In this document: positions 25,919 through 33,564 of the stretch, piece after piece
How positions within the stretch are numbered: the stretch's first letter is position 1
Layout: every line of letters begins with the position of its first letter
Assembly: GCA_017469405.1 (NCBI GenBank)
Contig: JAFUGL010000094.1
Location: forward strand, 1 to 33,564
Length of the DNA stretch: 33,564 bases
Direction: 5' to 3'
Source of the DNA: Lachnospiraceae bacterium
Lineage (GTDB): Bacteria; Bacillota; Clostridia; Lachnospirales; Lachnospiraceae
Program-made: the position numbers and the translations under genes
The notes under the pieces: generated by a model
Databases searched by the model: none
Seen by the model: the letters and a program-made list of their open reading frames with translations, nothing else
What the model was told of the DNA's origin: nothing

Positions 25919-27019
25919 CTACACCTCTTCACCCGAAAGGATATTAATTCCATATCTTATAATCTCAGCTTTATCTTCTTCTGATATATCCTCTTTTGCA
26001 AGTACAATCCTCACAAACTCTCCTTTCAGGGATTCATCAAGCGCAAAATCCTCATATGAGACCTTAAGTTTTGTCTCATCATTTATCTTTACAAAATAAT
26101 AATCATTTTCAAACTGCTTAATTATAAAATCAATATCCTTCTCACAGAAAGCATCAACATTACCGGTTAAAATTATCTTAATAAGGCTTTCATAAGAATA
26201 CTTTTCCTTACTTAATATTTCTTTAATTTTACTGATTATCTCTGCAGAACTGTTTAGTCCGCTTATGTCAATATCAATTGCATATAGTGTTCTTTTTGCA
26301 AAAGGCACGAATTCTCTCTCACAGATTTTTTTATCCTCATCTATATCAAGCACAACAAATCCATGCTCTCCGCACTCATCAAACCCTCTTCCTTCAAGAC
26401 AGCCCGGATAACAGTAGATTCCCCTTTTATCAAGCTCTACCTCCTTATATGAATGGATATGTCCTAAAGCGAGATAATCTATACCCTTATTTCTAAGACT
26501 TCTAAGAGGTATAACAACCGTCTTATCCTTAGTCTGCGCAGCAGTTTCCTGACCATGAAGCGTAACTATATTAAAATCATCATTATTGAGTACAAGTTCA
26601 TTAAAAAGTCTGATCTTATTATCCTTATTGAGTACTGCACCTGTGATAACTATATTGGAATTTTTTCCAATCCTGTAACCGGTCCAATCCTCACCAAATG
26701 TTTTTACATTTTCAGGAATATCTTCAAGATTATCTAAAAAAATATCTTCATCATGATTTCCTTTAAGAATATAAAAATCCAAATCAGGATTATCTACAAA
26801 TGCCTGAAAAACGGTATTCGAAGCCATTTTGGTAACATTTTTCTTATCAAATAAATCTCCTGCTATCAATATAGCTTTTACATCATGCTCTGATGCATAT
26901 TTAACCATATTGTTAAATGTATTGAATAATTCAATTTTTCTTTCTTTTGCCTTCTTACGATCAAGATTTGCAGTCATCTTAGAATCAAGATGAAGATCGG
27001 CGCAATGAATTATCTTCAT
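25919..27019 (-). CDS. YhaO/SbcD-like metallophosphoesterase (Mre11 family)
   Basis: The protein has 366 residues. It has five calcineurin-like metal-site blocks: 'IIHCADLHLDSKM', 'LIAGDLFDKKN', 'ILKGNHDED', 'VTLHGQET' and 'LALGHIHSYKEV'. A C-terminal cap domain (about 240-366) would contact the ATPase partner. It is expected to be a Mn-dependent DNA exo/endonuclease acting with the next gene's YhaN-like ATPase, two bases downstream. This assigns it to the YhaO-YhaN pair rather than classical SbcD-SbcC because of the partner's membrane helices. The gap to the upstream membrane gene is 34 bases, so the three may be co-transcribed. Confidence 0.9.
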   Translation of the reverse strand: MKIIHCADLHLDSKMTANLDRKKAKERKIELFNTFNNMVKYASEHDVKAILIAGDLFDKKNVTKMASNTVFQAFVDNPDLDFYILKGNHDEDIFLDNLEDIPENVKTFGEDWTGYRIGKNSNIVITGAVLNKDNKIRLFNELVLNNDDFNIVTLHGQETAAQTKDKTVVIPLRSLRNKGIDYLALGHIHSYKEVELDKRGIYCYPGCLEGRGFDECGEHGFVVLDIDEDKKICEREFVPFAKRTLYAIDIDISGLNSSAEIISKIKEILSKEKYSYESLIKIILTGNVDAFCEKDIDFIIKQFENDYYFVKINDETKLKVSYEDFALDESLKGEFVRIVLAKEDISEEDKAEIIRYGINILSGEEV

Positions 27020-27053
27020 ATTATATCCTTTCTTTTCTGAAGTACATCTGCAT

Positions 27054-28667
27054 CTATAAACTGTTGATAAGACCCTCTATTCCTTCTTTTTTGTAGATAT
27101 CTCTGTAATATTCAACTTCATCTTTTATAAGTTCATCTATGACTTCCATTCCCAGAAGCTCAACAGGTGCCCTATCATCTGTCATGACGTAGGAACCTGC
27201 TTCATATGGTATGAGGTTAGCTGATACATCTGACATAAGACTGATCAACTCCAAATCTTTTTCTTTTGAAAGATTATCTTCAAATCGCTTTATCATCTCA
27301 GGGTTGTTGGATGCAAACAATTCTCTGTTTGTTGAATGGGCAACATCCACAGTATAAACCTCCGAAAACACACTTGAAATGGTATCGGAAAGATACTGAT
27401 TTATATTTCCTTCCTTTGATCCCCTCATATTCATATTTACAACCATAACTCCGTTTTCTTTCAGATGATTTCTGACAAGAGTAAAAAATTCCTTTGAAGA
27501 CATCTGAAACGGAATAGTTATGTCCTGGTATGCATCTACCATAATTATATCGTACTTATCATCGACAGCATTGAGGAATGCTCTTCCATCATAAGTTGTT
27601 ACTTTTATGTCATCCGGCAGCTCAAAATACTCCCTTGAAAGAGCTGTAATCTTATCATCTATCTCAACACCTTCTATATCCATCCCATCAAAATATCTGT
27701 TGCATTGGGTTGCATATGTTCCGGTTCCCATGCCCAATATAAGTACATCGAGTTCTTTATCACTATTATTTATATCGTATATGCCTGCCATGTATGGTGC
27801 TGCCATAGCATAATCATAGTACATGCCGGTCAATGCCTTCTCCTTTTGGTATACTGACTGGACTCCAAACAAAACATTTGTAGAAAGAACAACACTATCA
27901 TCATCCTCATAAACCTGCAGATAATTATATACAGACTCCCCTTCATAAGTCAGATCTTCTTGCCAAAAAGCAAAACTTGAATCGTGTCCGAATATGCAGC
28001 AAAGAATAAATAAAATCATTGCAACAGGAAGTTTTTTTACAAATATTTTTGATGACACAAAATAAATTATCGCCAATAGAAGTAAAATGCCGGCAAATAT
28101 CAAAAAAGTCACAGAAGTGCCAACCGCAGGTATACTTATAAATGTAGGGACAAATGTACCTATTATGCTTCCGATTGTGTTTGAAGCATTTAAAGAACCG
28201 ACAACCTTACCACTGTCATCCAAACTGTCAACTGTATATTTCACAAGAGACGGTGTAACAGTTCCCAGTAAAAAAAGAGGAAAAACAAATATAACCATAC
28301 ATGCCGCAAATGCTGCTATTATTAAAAATTTGCTGTTTACTGTAAATATCAAAAGAGCTGATATACCGATAATTATATATTTACCAAGCACCGGTATAGC
28401 GGCTATCCATATGGCGGCTATTATTATCCTTCCATACAACTTGTCCGGATTAGGATTTTTATCAGCAGAGCGTCCTCCATATATATTGCCCAAAGCCATT
28501 GCTATCATGATTGTAACTATGATAATAGTCCAAACTATCTGTGATGAACTAAAATAAGGAGCAAGCAGCCTGCTCGCACCCAGCTCTACAGCCATAACTG
28601 ACATACCTGCAAAAAATTCTGTAAGATAAAGATATGATTTATTTTTTAATATTTTTCTTTCTTCCAT
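27054..28667 (-). CDS. Membrane-fused spermidine-synthase-like protein
   Basis: The protein has 537 residues. Residues 12-225 hold about seven hydrophobic helices; the soluble remainder is a class I methyltransferase-fold domain with 'VLILGMGTGTYATQ' (GMGTG 312-316), an acidic residue after strand 2 ('IEGVEIDD', E335) and 'YDIIMVDAYQ' (D378). The two-part layout is common in bacterial proteins annotated as fused MFS/spermidine synthase. The usual catalytic and polyamine-binding residues of true spermidine synthase are not clearly kept, so polyamine synthesis is doubtful and the real substrate is unknown. I chose the ATG at 28667 (GGAG four bases upstream) over 28706. It is divergent from bioB. 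Confidence 0.82.
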   Translation of the reverse strand: MEERKILKNKSYLYLTEFFAGMSVMAVELGASRLLAPYFSSSQIVWTIIIVTIMIAMALGNIYGGRSADKNPNPDKLYGRIIIAAIWIAAIPVLGKYIIIGISALLIFTVNSKFLIIAAFAACMVIFVFPLFLLGTVTPSLVKYTVDSLDDSGKVVGSLNASNTIGSIIGTFVPTFISIPAVGTSVTFLIFAGILLLLAIIYFVSSKIFVKKLPVAMILFILCCIFGHDSSFAFWQEDLTYEGESVYNYLQVYEDDDSVVLSTNVLFGVQSVYQKEKALTGMYYDYAMAAPYMAGIYDINNSDKELDVLILGMGTGTYATQCNRYFDGMDIEGVEIDDKITALSREYFELPDDIKVTTYDGRAFLNAVDDKYDIIMVDAYQDITIPFQMSSKEFFTLVRNHLKENGVMVVNMNMRGSKEGNINQYLSDTISSVFSEVYTVDVAHSTNRELFASNNPEMIKRFEDNLSKEKDLELISLMSDVSANLIPYEAGSYVMTDDRAPVELLGMEVIDELIKDEVEYYRDIYKKEGIEGLINSL

Positions 28668-28933
28668 AACACTCCATATTAACGCAGTATATATGCATAA
28701 GTTCAATCCATATTATAAAAATATAATCATATGGATAAGGCTGTCTCAAATTATAAAACTTAATGCAAAATCTGCACTTTTATATTAATTTTGACATCAT
28801 TATGAAATTATATTAAAAATAACTAAAAAAATCAATATATCTGTATATTAATCAAATCAGTATTTAAAATATATAATATATCTGCATTATAATCACACGA
28901 AGCATGATTTTTTGAGCAAAATACATTAATCAT

Positions 28934-28967
28934 ATTGTCAACTATATCATCTATTTGTGTTGACAAT
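28934..28967 (+). promoter_or_regulatory. BirA-type biotin operator
   Basis: ATTGTCAAC (28934-28942), 16 bases, GTTGACAAT (28959-28967) is a perfect 9-bp inverted repeat with the shape of the Bacillota BirA box (TTGTTAAC, 14-16 bases, GTTAACAA). It covers the -35 box of the bioB promoter, so biotinoyl-AMP-loaded BirA bound here would block RNA polymerase. The birA gene is not in this window. Confidence 0.82.
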
Positions 28968-28988
28968 TATTCTCTTAATATTTATAAT
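28960..28988 (+). promoter_or_regulatory. Consensus sigma-A promoter of bioB
   Basis: TTGACA (28960-28965), a 17-base spacer and TATAAT (28983-28988): a perfect match in both boxes and in spacing. Transcription would start near 28995, about 70 bases before the bioB ATG. Such a strong promoter makes sense only with tight repression by the overlapping operator. Confidence 0.88.
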
Positions 28989-29063
28989 ATCTTAATGAGC
29001 ATTATGTTTCGAAGATATTTCTTATCTTACGATTCCATTATAACAAAAGGTATGGTAAATAAA

Positions 29064-30038
29064 ATGGACACACTTAAACTTGCAAATGATATTATTTTAG
29101 GAAAACGTATTACAAAAGATGATGATTTTTTATCCGAATTTGTTGAAACTGATTTGGCAGATTTAAAAAAGGGTGCTGATATGATAAGAACTGCTCTGGT
29201 TGGAGAAAAAGTTGACTTATGCACTATTATAAACGGGCGCAGTGGCCGTTGCAGTGAAAACTGTAAATTTTGTGCACAATCAGCACATTATCATACTTCA
29301 TGTGATATATATGATTTACTTGACGAAGACACTATAGTTAATCAGGCAAAAGCTAATGAATCTGAGGGAGTTGACAGATTCGGCATAGTATGCTCCGGAC
29401 ACCACCCTTCCGAAGCTGATTTTGAAAAAATCATACATACATTTGAACGCATGCATAAAGAGTGCAGATTAGAACTTTGTACATCACTCGGTTTTCTTAG
29501 CCGTGAACAGTTCAGGAGACTTAAAAACGCAGGTGTAACAAGCATACATAACAATATTGAAACTTCAAGAAGATTTTTTCCACATATATGTACAACTCAT
29601 ACATTTGACGAAAAAATTGAAAATATAAAACGTGCCCAGGCTGAAGGACTATATGTCTGTTCCGGCGGAATAATCGGTATGGGTGAAACCTGGGAAGACA
29701 GAATCGATATGGCTCTAACCCTTTCAGAGCTTAATATATCTTCTATCCCGATAAATTCTCTAATGCCTATACCGGGGACACCACTTTATGAAAATGAACG
29801 ATTAACTGAAGATGATATTATTAGAACTATCGCGATTTTCAGATATATCAATCCTACTGCCGGCATAAGACTTGCAGGAGGGCGTGCACTTATGAAAAAT
29901 GATGGTGAAGAGACCTTTACATCCGGAGCAAGCGCAAGTATAACCGGCAACATGCTCACAACATCAGGTTCCACCATCAAAAGTGACAAAGAGATGCTCA
30001 CACGCCTTGGACGTGATATAACTCCTGTATGGAAATAA
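29064..30038 (+). CDS. bioB: Biotin synthase
   Basis: The protein has 324 residues and is a radical-SAM enzyme. The SAM-cluster cysteines C63, C67 and C70 lie in 'RCSENCKFCAQSAHY', and family blocks include 'GLYVCSGGIIGMGETWEDR', 'PINSLMPIPGTPL' and 'GIRLAGGRAL'. It inserts sulphur into dethiobiotin to give biotin. I chose the ATG at 29064 because it gives the normal N-terminus; an ATG at 29052 is also possible, and neither ribosome site is strong (AAAGG at 29046-29050). No other bio genes are adjacent, so the cell may import or make dethiobiotin elsewhere. Expression is probably BirA-controlled. Confidence 0.96.
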   Translation: MDTLKLANDIILGKRITKDDDFLSEFVETDLADLKKGADMIRTALVGEKVDLCTIINGRSGRCSENCKFCAQSAHYHTSCDIYDLLDEDTIVNQAKANESEGVDRFGIVCSGHHPSEADFEKIIHTFERMHKECRLELCTSLGFLSREQFRRLKNAGVTSIHNNIETSRRFFPHICTTHTFDEKIENIKRAQAEGLYVCSGGIIGMGETWEDRIDMALTLSELNISSIPINSLMPIPGTPLYENERLTEDDIIRTIAIFRYINPTAGIRLAGGRALMKNDGEETFTSGASASITGNMLTTSGSTIKSDKEMLTRLGRDITPVWK

Positions 30039-30051
30039 GACAATCCCCCAT

Positions 30052-30102
30052 GTGTCACGGGGACGATTCCCGGTATTTAATCGGAACAGTTCCCGTCGAC
30101 AC
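30052..30102. repeat. REP-like palindrome of the 'ACGGGGACG / CCCGT' type
   Basis: GTGTCACGGGGAC at the left and GTTCCCGTCGACAC at the right pair imperfectly around a CCGGTATTTAATCGG centre. Similar 'GGGACGGTTCCCGT' palindromes are scattered through many Clostridia genomes and are associated with REP-type elements moved by Y1 (RAYT) transposases; that association is from memory. It lies 13 bases after the bioB stop and may also help end transcription. Confidence 0.6.
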
Positions 30103-30128
30103 TATTTTTATGTCATAAACATATATAT

Positions 30129-30169
30129 GGCAAGGGACAGGCACCATATCACATGCCTGTCCCCTTGTC
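30129..30169. repeat. REP-like palindrome of the 'GGGACAGGCA / TGCCTGTCCC' type
   Basis: CAAGGGACAGGCA (30131-30143) pairs with TGCCTGTCCCCTTG (30154-30167) apart from one bulged C, with a 10-base loop. It is GC-rich, unlike its surroundings. It differs in sequence from the palindrome 27 bases to its left, so two families have landed side by side between convergent genes. It may act as a bidirectional terminator for bioB and the zinc-ribbon gene (inference). Confidence 0.65.
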
Positions 30170-30183
30170 ACAATATTATTATA

Positions 30184-30690
30184 TTATTTACTGTTCCCCA
30201 GTTTAACTAACTTTGCCAATATAAAATAATTAAAAGCACGTATTAGATGTCGTAAAATAAATACAACCACAATACCAAGGCAGATTCCTCTAAATAAACC
30301 TTTAATTACTATAGCTCCTATTATTGCTCCAAGCGGTATGAACAAAAGACCGCTCAAAAAGCTGATTCGTCCAAACAGAAACTGTGAAAGCCAGGTAATC
30401 ACACAGGCAGATGCCATAAAATACAGTAATCCGTTCATATGTAAGAAAAATGCTATAAGACCAATCAATGCAAGCACAAAATGCATATAGTATTTTATTG
30501 TAAAATAACCTCCGACTACATTTCCTATGGTTTCATCGGCAGTTTTCCCATTTTTTCCCACAGGATCAGGTTTACGGCTGTTTTTATCTATCTTTGCACC
30601 ACAAACAGGGCATATAAGATTATCAAGGTCTTCCATGCTCTTTATCTTAAAATCATATTCCTTTTGACAATTGGCACAGTATCTGTTCAT
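30184..30690 (-). CDS. Zinc-ribbon membrane protein of unknown function
   Basis: The protein has 168 residues. An N-terminal zinc ribbon has 'RYCANCQKEYDF' and 'NLICPVCGAKI' (two CxxC pairs, about 4-36). A Lys/Asp-rich linker follows, then about four hydrophobic helices (70-88, 90-108, 112-135, 135-155). No family name comes to mind; such ribbon-plus-helices proteins are common in Bacillota and usually uncharacterised. The gene lies 31 bases after the disordered hypothetical and probably ends the prmC-prfA operon. The ribosome site is AGGAAGAG. Confidence 0.75.
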   Translation of the reverse strand: MNRYCANCQKEYDFKIKSMEDLDNLICPVCGAKIDKNSRKPDPVGKNGKTADETIGNVVGGYFTIKYYMHFVLALIGLIAFFLHMNGLLYFMASACVITWLSQFLFGRISFLSGLLFIPLGAIIGAIVIKGLFRGICLGIVVVFILRHLIRAFNYFILAKLVKLGNSK

Positions 30691-30721
30691 TTTCTCTTCC
30701 TAATCTCCGTTTTTTCATACA

Positions 30722-31594
30722 CTACTTATATCTGTCTGCATCGTCACGGTCTGAAAGCACTCTATTTTCAAGATTTTTACATGCCTCATCTATCTGCTCA
30801 CGCATAGATTCGGTTGTTCCTGTAGTTTCGCCATAATTAAGATATGCCAATACTGTAAGCATTTCAGATTCACTATCTGCAAAGTATCCTGTACCCTCCT
30901 GCTTCATATTGCCCATGTTTTTAACAAGCTCAAGCATTTTATTAGGCAAAGTACGATAATCCCATGCATATAGAAGTTCCTGTCCAAGTTTACCGCCTGT
31001 TCCCGGTTCAGGTTCTCCAAGCCTTCTTCCGCCGGATGTATCTTTATCTTTATTACTTAAAGTGATTCTGAAATTACTTTCTCTTGCACCGTATTCATCC
31101 TTGATATATCCTGCCTTTTCACCCAGACCATGGTCACTACTGTGAAGACCGCCTCCAAAATCAATGTTTAATCCCAGACTTGGTCTTTCTTCTTCATTAT
31201 TAATATCATCAAATTCAGACCTGTCTCTAAGTCCAAATTTCAAGTCATTGTCACGCCCTCTTGAGCCATAATTTGATTCTGAATAATCATCTCTTGACGA
31301 AAGTCCGGAAGAAAAATCATCATTTTCAAATGATTCACTTCTATATGAATCCATTCCGCTAAGCTCACTTCTGTCACCAAAATCATCAAAATTTATAAGT
31401 CCTATATCGTCAGAATCGTCGTCACTATAATTATTGATTAAATCATCCGATGGAGCATCATCATCAAAAATTTTCTCAACCTTCTCAAGCTGCTCCTCTC
31501 TTATTGCGTCCTCAGCCCTGATATTACCCTTGAGAATATTTAAAATGGTATCATCAATTTTGTTTTTTCCTTCCATATTTTCATTATCAAGCAT
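30722..31594 (-). CDS. Acidic, largely disordered protein of unknown function in the prfA operon
   Basis: The protein has 290 residues. Residues 1-55 are helical and charged ('DTILNILKGNIRAEDAIREE'); 55-200 are low-complexity with Asp/Ser/Gly/Arg-rich stretches ('SSRDDYSESNYGSRGRD') suggesting disorder; 200-290 looks folded and helical ('LGQELLYAWDYRTLPNKMLE', 'MLTVLAYLNYGETTGTTESM'). It has no signal peptide and no known domain that I recognise. GGGGG lies before the ATG at 31594, 19 bases after prfA. Its place beside release-factor genes hints at a cytoplasmic housekeeping role but does not prove it. Confidence 0.72.
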   Translation of the reverse strand: MLDNENMEGKNKIDDTILNILKGNIRAEDAIREEQLEKVEKIFDDDAPSDDLINNYSDDDSDDIGLINFDDFGDRSELSGMDSYRSESFENDDFSSGLSSRDDYSESNYGSRGRDNDLKFGLRDRSEFDDINNEEERPSLGLNIDFGGGLHSSDHGLGEKAGYIKDEYGARESNFRITLSNKDKDTSGGRRLGEPEPGTGGKLGQELLYAWDYRTLPNKMLELVKNMGNMKQEGTGYFADSESEMLTVLAYLNYGETTGTTESMREQIDEACKNLENRVLSDRDDADRYK

Positions 31595-31613
31595 AATAAA
31601 AACCCCCTTTTTC

Positions 31614-32690
31614 TTATGCTACTTCATTCATCTTTGCCAGCTTTGCTGCCTGATCGGCCGCAATACAACCATCGATAATCTCCTGTATATCACCATTCAT
31701 AATCTTATCAAGTTTGTAAAGAGTGAGACCTATTCTATGATCGGTTACACGTCCCTGAGGAAAATTATATGTTCTTATCTTTTCAGAACGGTCACCTGTT
31801 CCTATCTGACTTCTTCTGGCCTCTGCCTCTGCATCATGCTGCTTCTGGCACTCCATATCATATAATTTGGCACGAAGTAATGCAAATGCCTTCTCTTTAT
31901 TTTGAAGCTGCGACTTTTCAGTCTGGCTATATATTACTATACCGGTAGGATAATGTGTAAGACGTACAGCCGAATCGGTAGTATTGACACACTGTCCACC
32001 ATTTCCCGATGCACGCATTACATCGATACGTATATCCTTTTCATCAATCTTGATATCAACCTCTTCTGCCTCAGGCATAACAGCAACGGTTATGGTTGAA
32101 GTATGGATTCGTCCGCCTGATTCGGTCTCAGGTACTCTCTGGACACGGTGTACACCGCTTTCATACTTGAGCACAGAATAAGCACCCTTTCCTGTTACCA
32201 TAAATGTAACGGATTTCATACCGCCTATGCCGATTTCTTCAACCTCCATAGTCTCAACCTTCCAGCGTCTTCCCTCAGCATAATGTACATACATACGGTA
32301 AATCTCTGCCGCAAAAAGAGCAGCCTCATCTCCACCTGCACCGGCTCTTATCTCAACGATAACATTTTTATCATCATTAGGATCCTTTGGTAAAAGAAGA
32401 ATCTTAAGTTCCTGCTCACATTTTTCAACCTGCGCTTTTGCATCATTTAATTCTTCTTTAACGAGTTCTCTCATTTCCTCATCATTTTCTTCATCAAGCA
32501 TAGCAATACTATCCTCGATAGTCTGCTTTGCACCCTTGTACTCCTGAAATTTTTCCACAATTGGTGAAAGCTCACTTTGTTCCTTCATAAGATTCTTAAA
32601 TCTCTCAGGATTTGAAGCAACCGAAGGGTCACTTAATTCACTCTGTAATTCATCCAGACGTGCAACTAAATCTTCTAATCTGTCAAACAT
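31614..32690 (-). CDS. prfA: Peptide chain release factor 1
   Basis: The protein has 358 residues, the normal length. The stop-codon-reading motif is PxT as PET (187-189) in '[18 protein letters not shown]', marking RF1 (UAA/UAG) rather than RF2 (SPF). The catalytic GGQ (231-233) lies in '[18 protein letters not shown]', with Cys where many bacteria have His. The glutamine is the substrate of the PrmC methylase encoded just upstream. The start at 32690 has GGAGG and gives the conserved N-terminus; the frame's extension to 32756 is not used. It lies 100 bases downstream of prmC. Confidence 0.97.
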   Translation of the reverse strand: MFDRLEDLVARLDELQSELSDPSVASNPERFKNLMKEQSELSPIVEKFQEYKGAKQTIEDSIAMLDEENDEEMRELVKEELNDAKAQVEKCEQELKILLLPKDPNDDKNVIVEIRAGAGGDEAALFAAEIYRMYVHYAEGRRWKVETMEVEEIGIGGMKSVTFMVTGKGAYSVLKYESGVHRVQRVPETESGGRIHTSTITVAVMPEAEEVDIKIDEKDIRIDVMRASGNGGQCVNTTDSAVRLTHYPTGIVIYSQTEKSQLQNKEKAFALLRAKLYDMECQKQHDAEAEARRSQIGTGDRSEKIRTYNFPQGRVTDHRIGLTLYKLDKIMNGDIQEIIDGCIAADQAAKLAKMNEVA

Positions 32691-32790
32691 AATTTCCTCC
32701 AAAAAATCAAATATAATAAGTTTACAGCTGCCTTTAAAGGATAATTTAAAATGCATAATTATCCCTTAAATATAAAGAATAATTGCACCG

Positions 32791-33564
32791 CTAATAATCA
32801 TGTTCAGTTGCATAAGCCACAACAATTCTGTCAAGGCCTGCATAATCCTTTATAACACTTATATTATTAAAATCATTATCAATTAACAATTTTCTCACAT
32901 CCTCATACTGATCAAATCCGATTTCCATAATCAGGATACCACCTTTATACAGATATTCTCCTGCACAGGCGGCAAGTCTTTTATAAAATGAAAGACCATC
33001 CATATCTCCATCCAGGGCAATGCGTGGTTCAAACTCCCTTACCTCTTCCATAATATCATCTATATCAGAGGTTCGTATATATGGTGGATTTGACATTATT
33101 ATATCATATCTGTCCTTAATATTTTCAAATAAATCTGTTTTTATTATACTACATTTGGCACCAAGCTTATACTTATTTTTTTCAGCCACATAAATCGCAT
33201 CTTCAGATATATCTGCAAGATGTACCTCATCATCTTTATGTCTATTCTCTCTTCTTTTTAATTCATAGCTTATGCCAATACAACCCGATCCGGTACACAT
33301 ATCAAGTGCCTTTACAGACTTCATGCCGCTTGTAAGTTCAAGTGCCTTTTCAACCAATAGCTCAGTTTCCTGACGCGGTATCAGGACACCATCCTCGGTA
33401 CCAAATTCATAACCCATAAATTCCTGACATCCTGTAATATACTGGCACGGCATATGTGTTGACCTTAAGCTTATACAATCCATGAAAAAATCCGCATCCT
33501 CATCCGGCATTTCATCAGTCATCTTCATAAACATGTCCGTATATGATATATCAAATGCAAACAT
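32791..33564 (-). CDS. prmC: Release-factor glutamine methyltransferase PrmC (N-terminus outside the window)
   Basis: There are 257 residues up to the window edge. The SAM-binding motif is 'LDMCTGSGCIGIS' (87-99) and the catalytic NPPY (159-162) lies in 'DIIMSNPPYIRTSDI'; 'VLIPRQETELLVEKAL' is the usual PrmC block. The family is about 280 residues, so about 25-30 N-terminal residues are missing and the ATG at the very edge is probably internal. It methylates the GGQ glutamine of RF1/RF2. Adjacency to prfA is the standard arrangement. Confidence 0.94.
   Translation of the reverse strand: MFAFDISYTDMFMKMTDEMPDEDADFFMDCISLRSTHMPCQYITGCQEFMGYEFGTEDGVLIPRQETELLVEKALELTSGMKSVKALDMCTGSGCIGISYELKRRENRHKDDEVHLADISEDAIYVAEKNKYKLGAKCSIIKTDLFENIKDRYDIIMSNPPYIRTSDIDDIMEEVREFEPRIALDGDMDGLSFYKRLAACAGEYLYKGGILIMEIGFDQYEDVRKLLIDNDFNNISVIKDYAGLDRIVVAYATEHDY

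Larger units (their letters stand above)
28668..29063. other. Divergent intergenic region between the membrane spermidine-synthase-like gene and bioB
   Basis: This AT-rich region of 396 bases holds an 8-bp inverted repeat (ATCCATAT at 28706-28713, ATATGGAT at 28729-28736) in the leader of the minus-strand gene, which could form a hairpin or an operator. It also holds the biotin operator and bioB promoter (28934-28988) and a bioB leader of about 70 bases. A weak minus-strand promoter for the synthase-like gene can be drawn (TTGAGA, 18 bases, TATATT), but it is not decisive. No gene is apparent. Confidence 0.6.

Noticed and set aside
28087-28557. 156-residue plus-strand reading frame inside the spermidine-synthase-like gene
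   Set aside because: It is a shadow of the membrane-helix codons on the other strand, with no ribosome site.
28735-28755. Insertion-sequence end (AAGGCTGTCTCAAA resembles common IS termini)
   Set aside because: There is no partner inverted repeat, transposase fragment or target duplication in the intergenic region.

Overview
The window reads as low-GC Bacillota chromosome, most likely a Lachnospiraceae member (Butyrivibrio/Lachnospira/Eubacterium-like). The grounds are AT-rich codon use with strong GGAGG-type ribosome sites, a DUF5688-type protein, a PD-(D/E)XK 'Rpn'-type fragment, and a YhaO/YhaN-like pair next to housekeeping genes. Genus level is inference. There is no rRNA, tRNA, CRISPR array or intact insertion sequence. 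Nearly all genes lie on the minus strand; the exceptions are a response regulator (760-1392) and bioB (29064-30038).

Left third (1-9963): a truncated Rpn-like gene leaves the window at base 1. A decayed zinc-ribbon-like remnant follows, then a NarL-type response regulator on the plus strand. It converges on a minus-strand run MBOAT acyltransferase -> DHHW/AlgX-like protein -> seven-TM sensor without kinase -> histidine kinase. That run looks like a surface-polysaccharide O-acylation pair joined to a two-component system. Upstream of the MBOAT gene is the most unusual structure here: five 41-bp inverted-repeat units on a 75-bp period (7033-7372). Beyond it are a short UvrD-like helicase and a SEC-C protein.

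Middle (10157-18667): a small membrane protein; a four-gene MacB-type export operon (adaptor, ATPase, second adaptor, permease) in which both adaptors carry acidic low-complexity segments; rarA; a stand-alone CheY-like receiver translationally coupled to a TetR regulator; and a cold-shock gene with its own promoter and terminator. Long perfect or near-perfect palindromes at 1398-1489 and 17086-17168 share a conserved apical core, with a compensatory base change, on unrelated outer stems.

Right part (18772-33564): a DUF5688 gene with its own promoter; hisC, a PepD-type dipeptidase and uppP; a YhaN-like ATPase with two membrane helices paired with a YhaO/SbcD-like phosphoesterase; a membrane spermidine-synthase-like protein; then, divergently, bioB behind a near-ideal promoter whose -35 lies inside a BirA-type operator. 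Two REP-like palindromes of different families separate bioB from the convergent run prmC (partial) -> prfA -> disordered hypothetical -> zinc-ribbon membrane protein.

The best candidates for something undescribed are the 75-bp inverted-repeat array and the two-copy palindrome family. Most other genes are recognisable housekeeping or common accessory functions.
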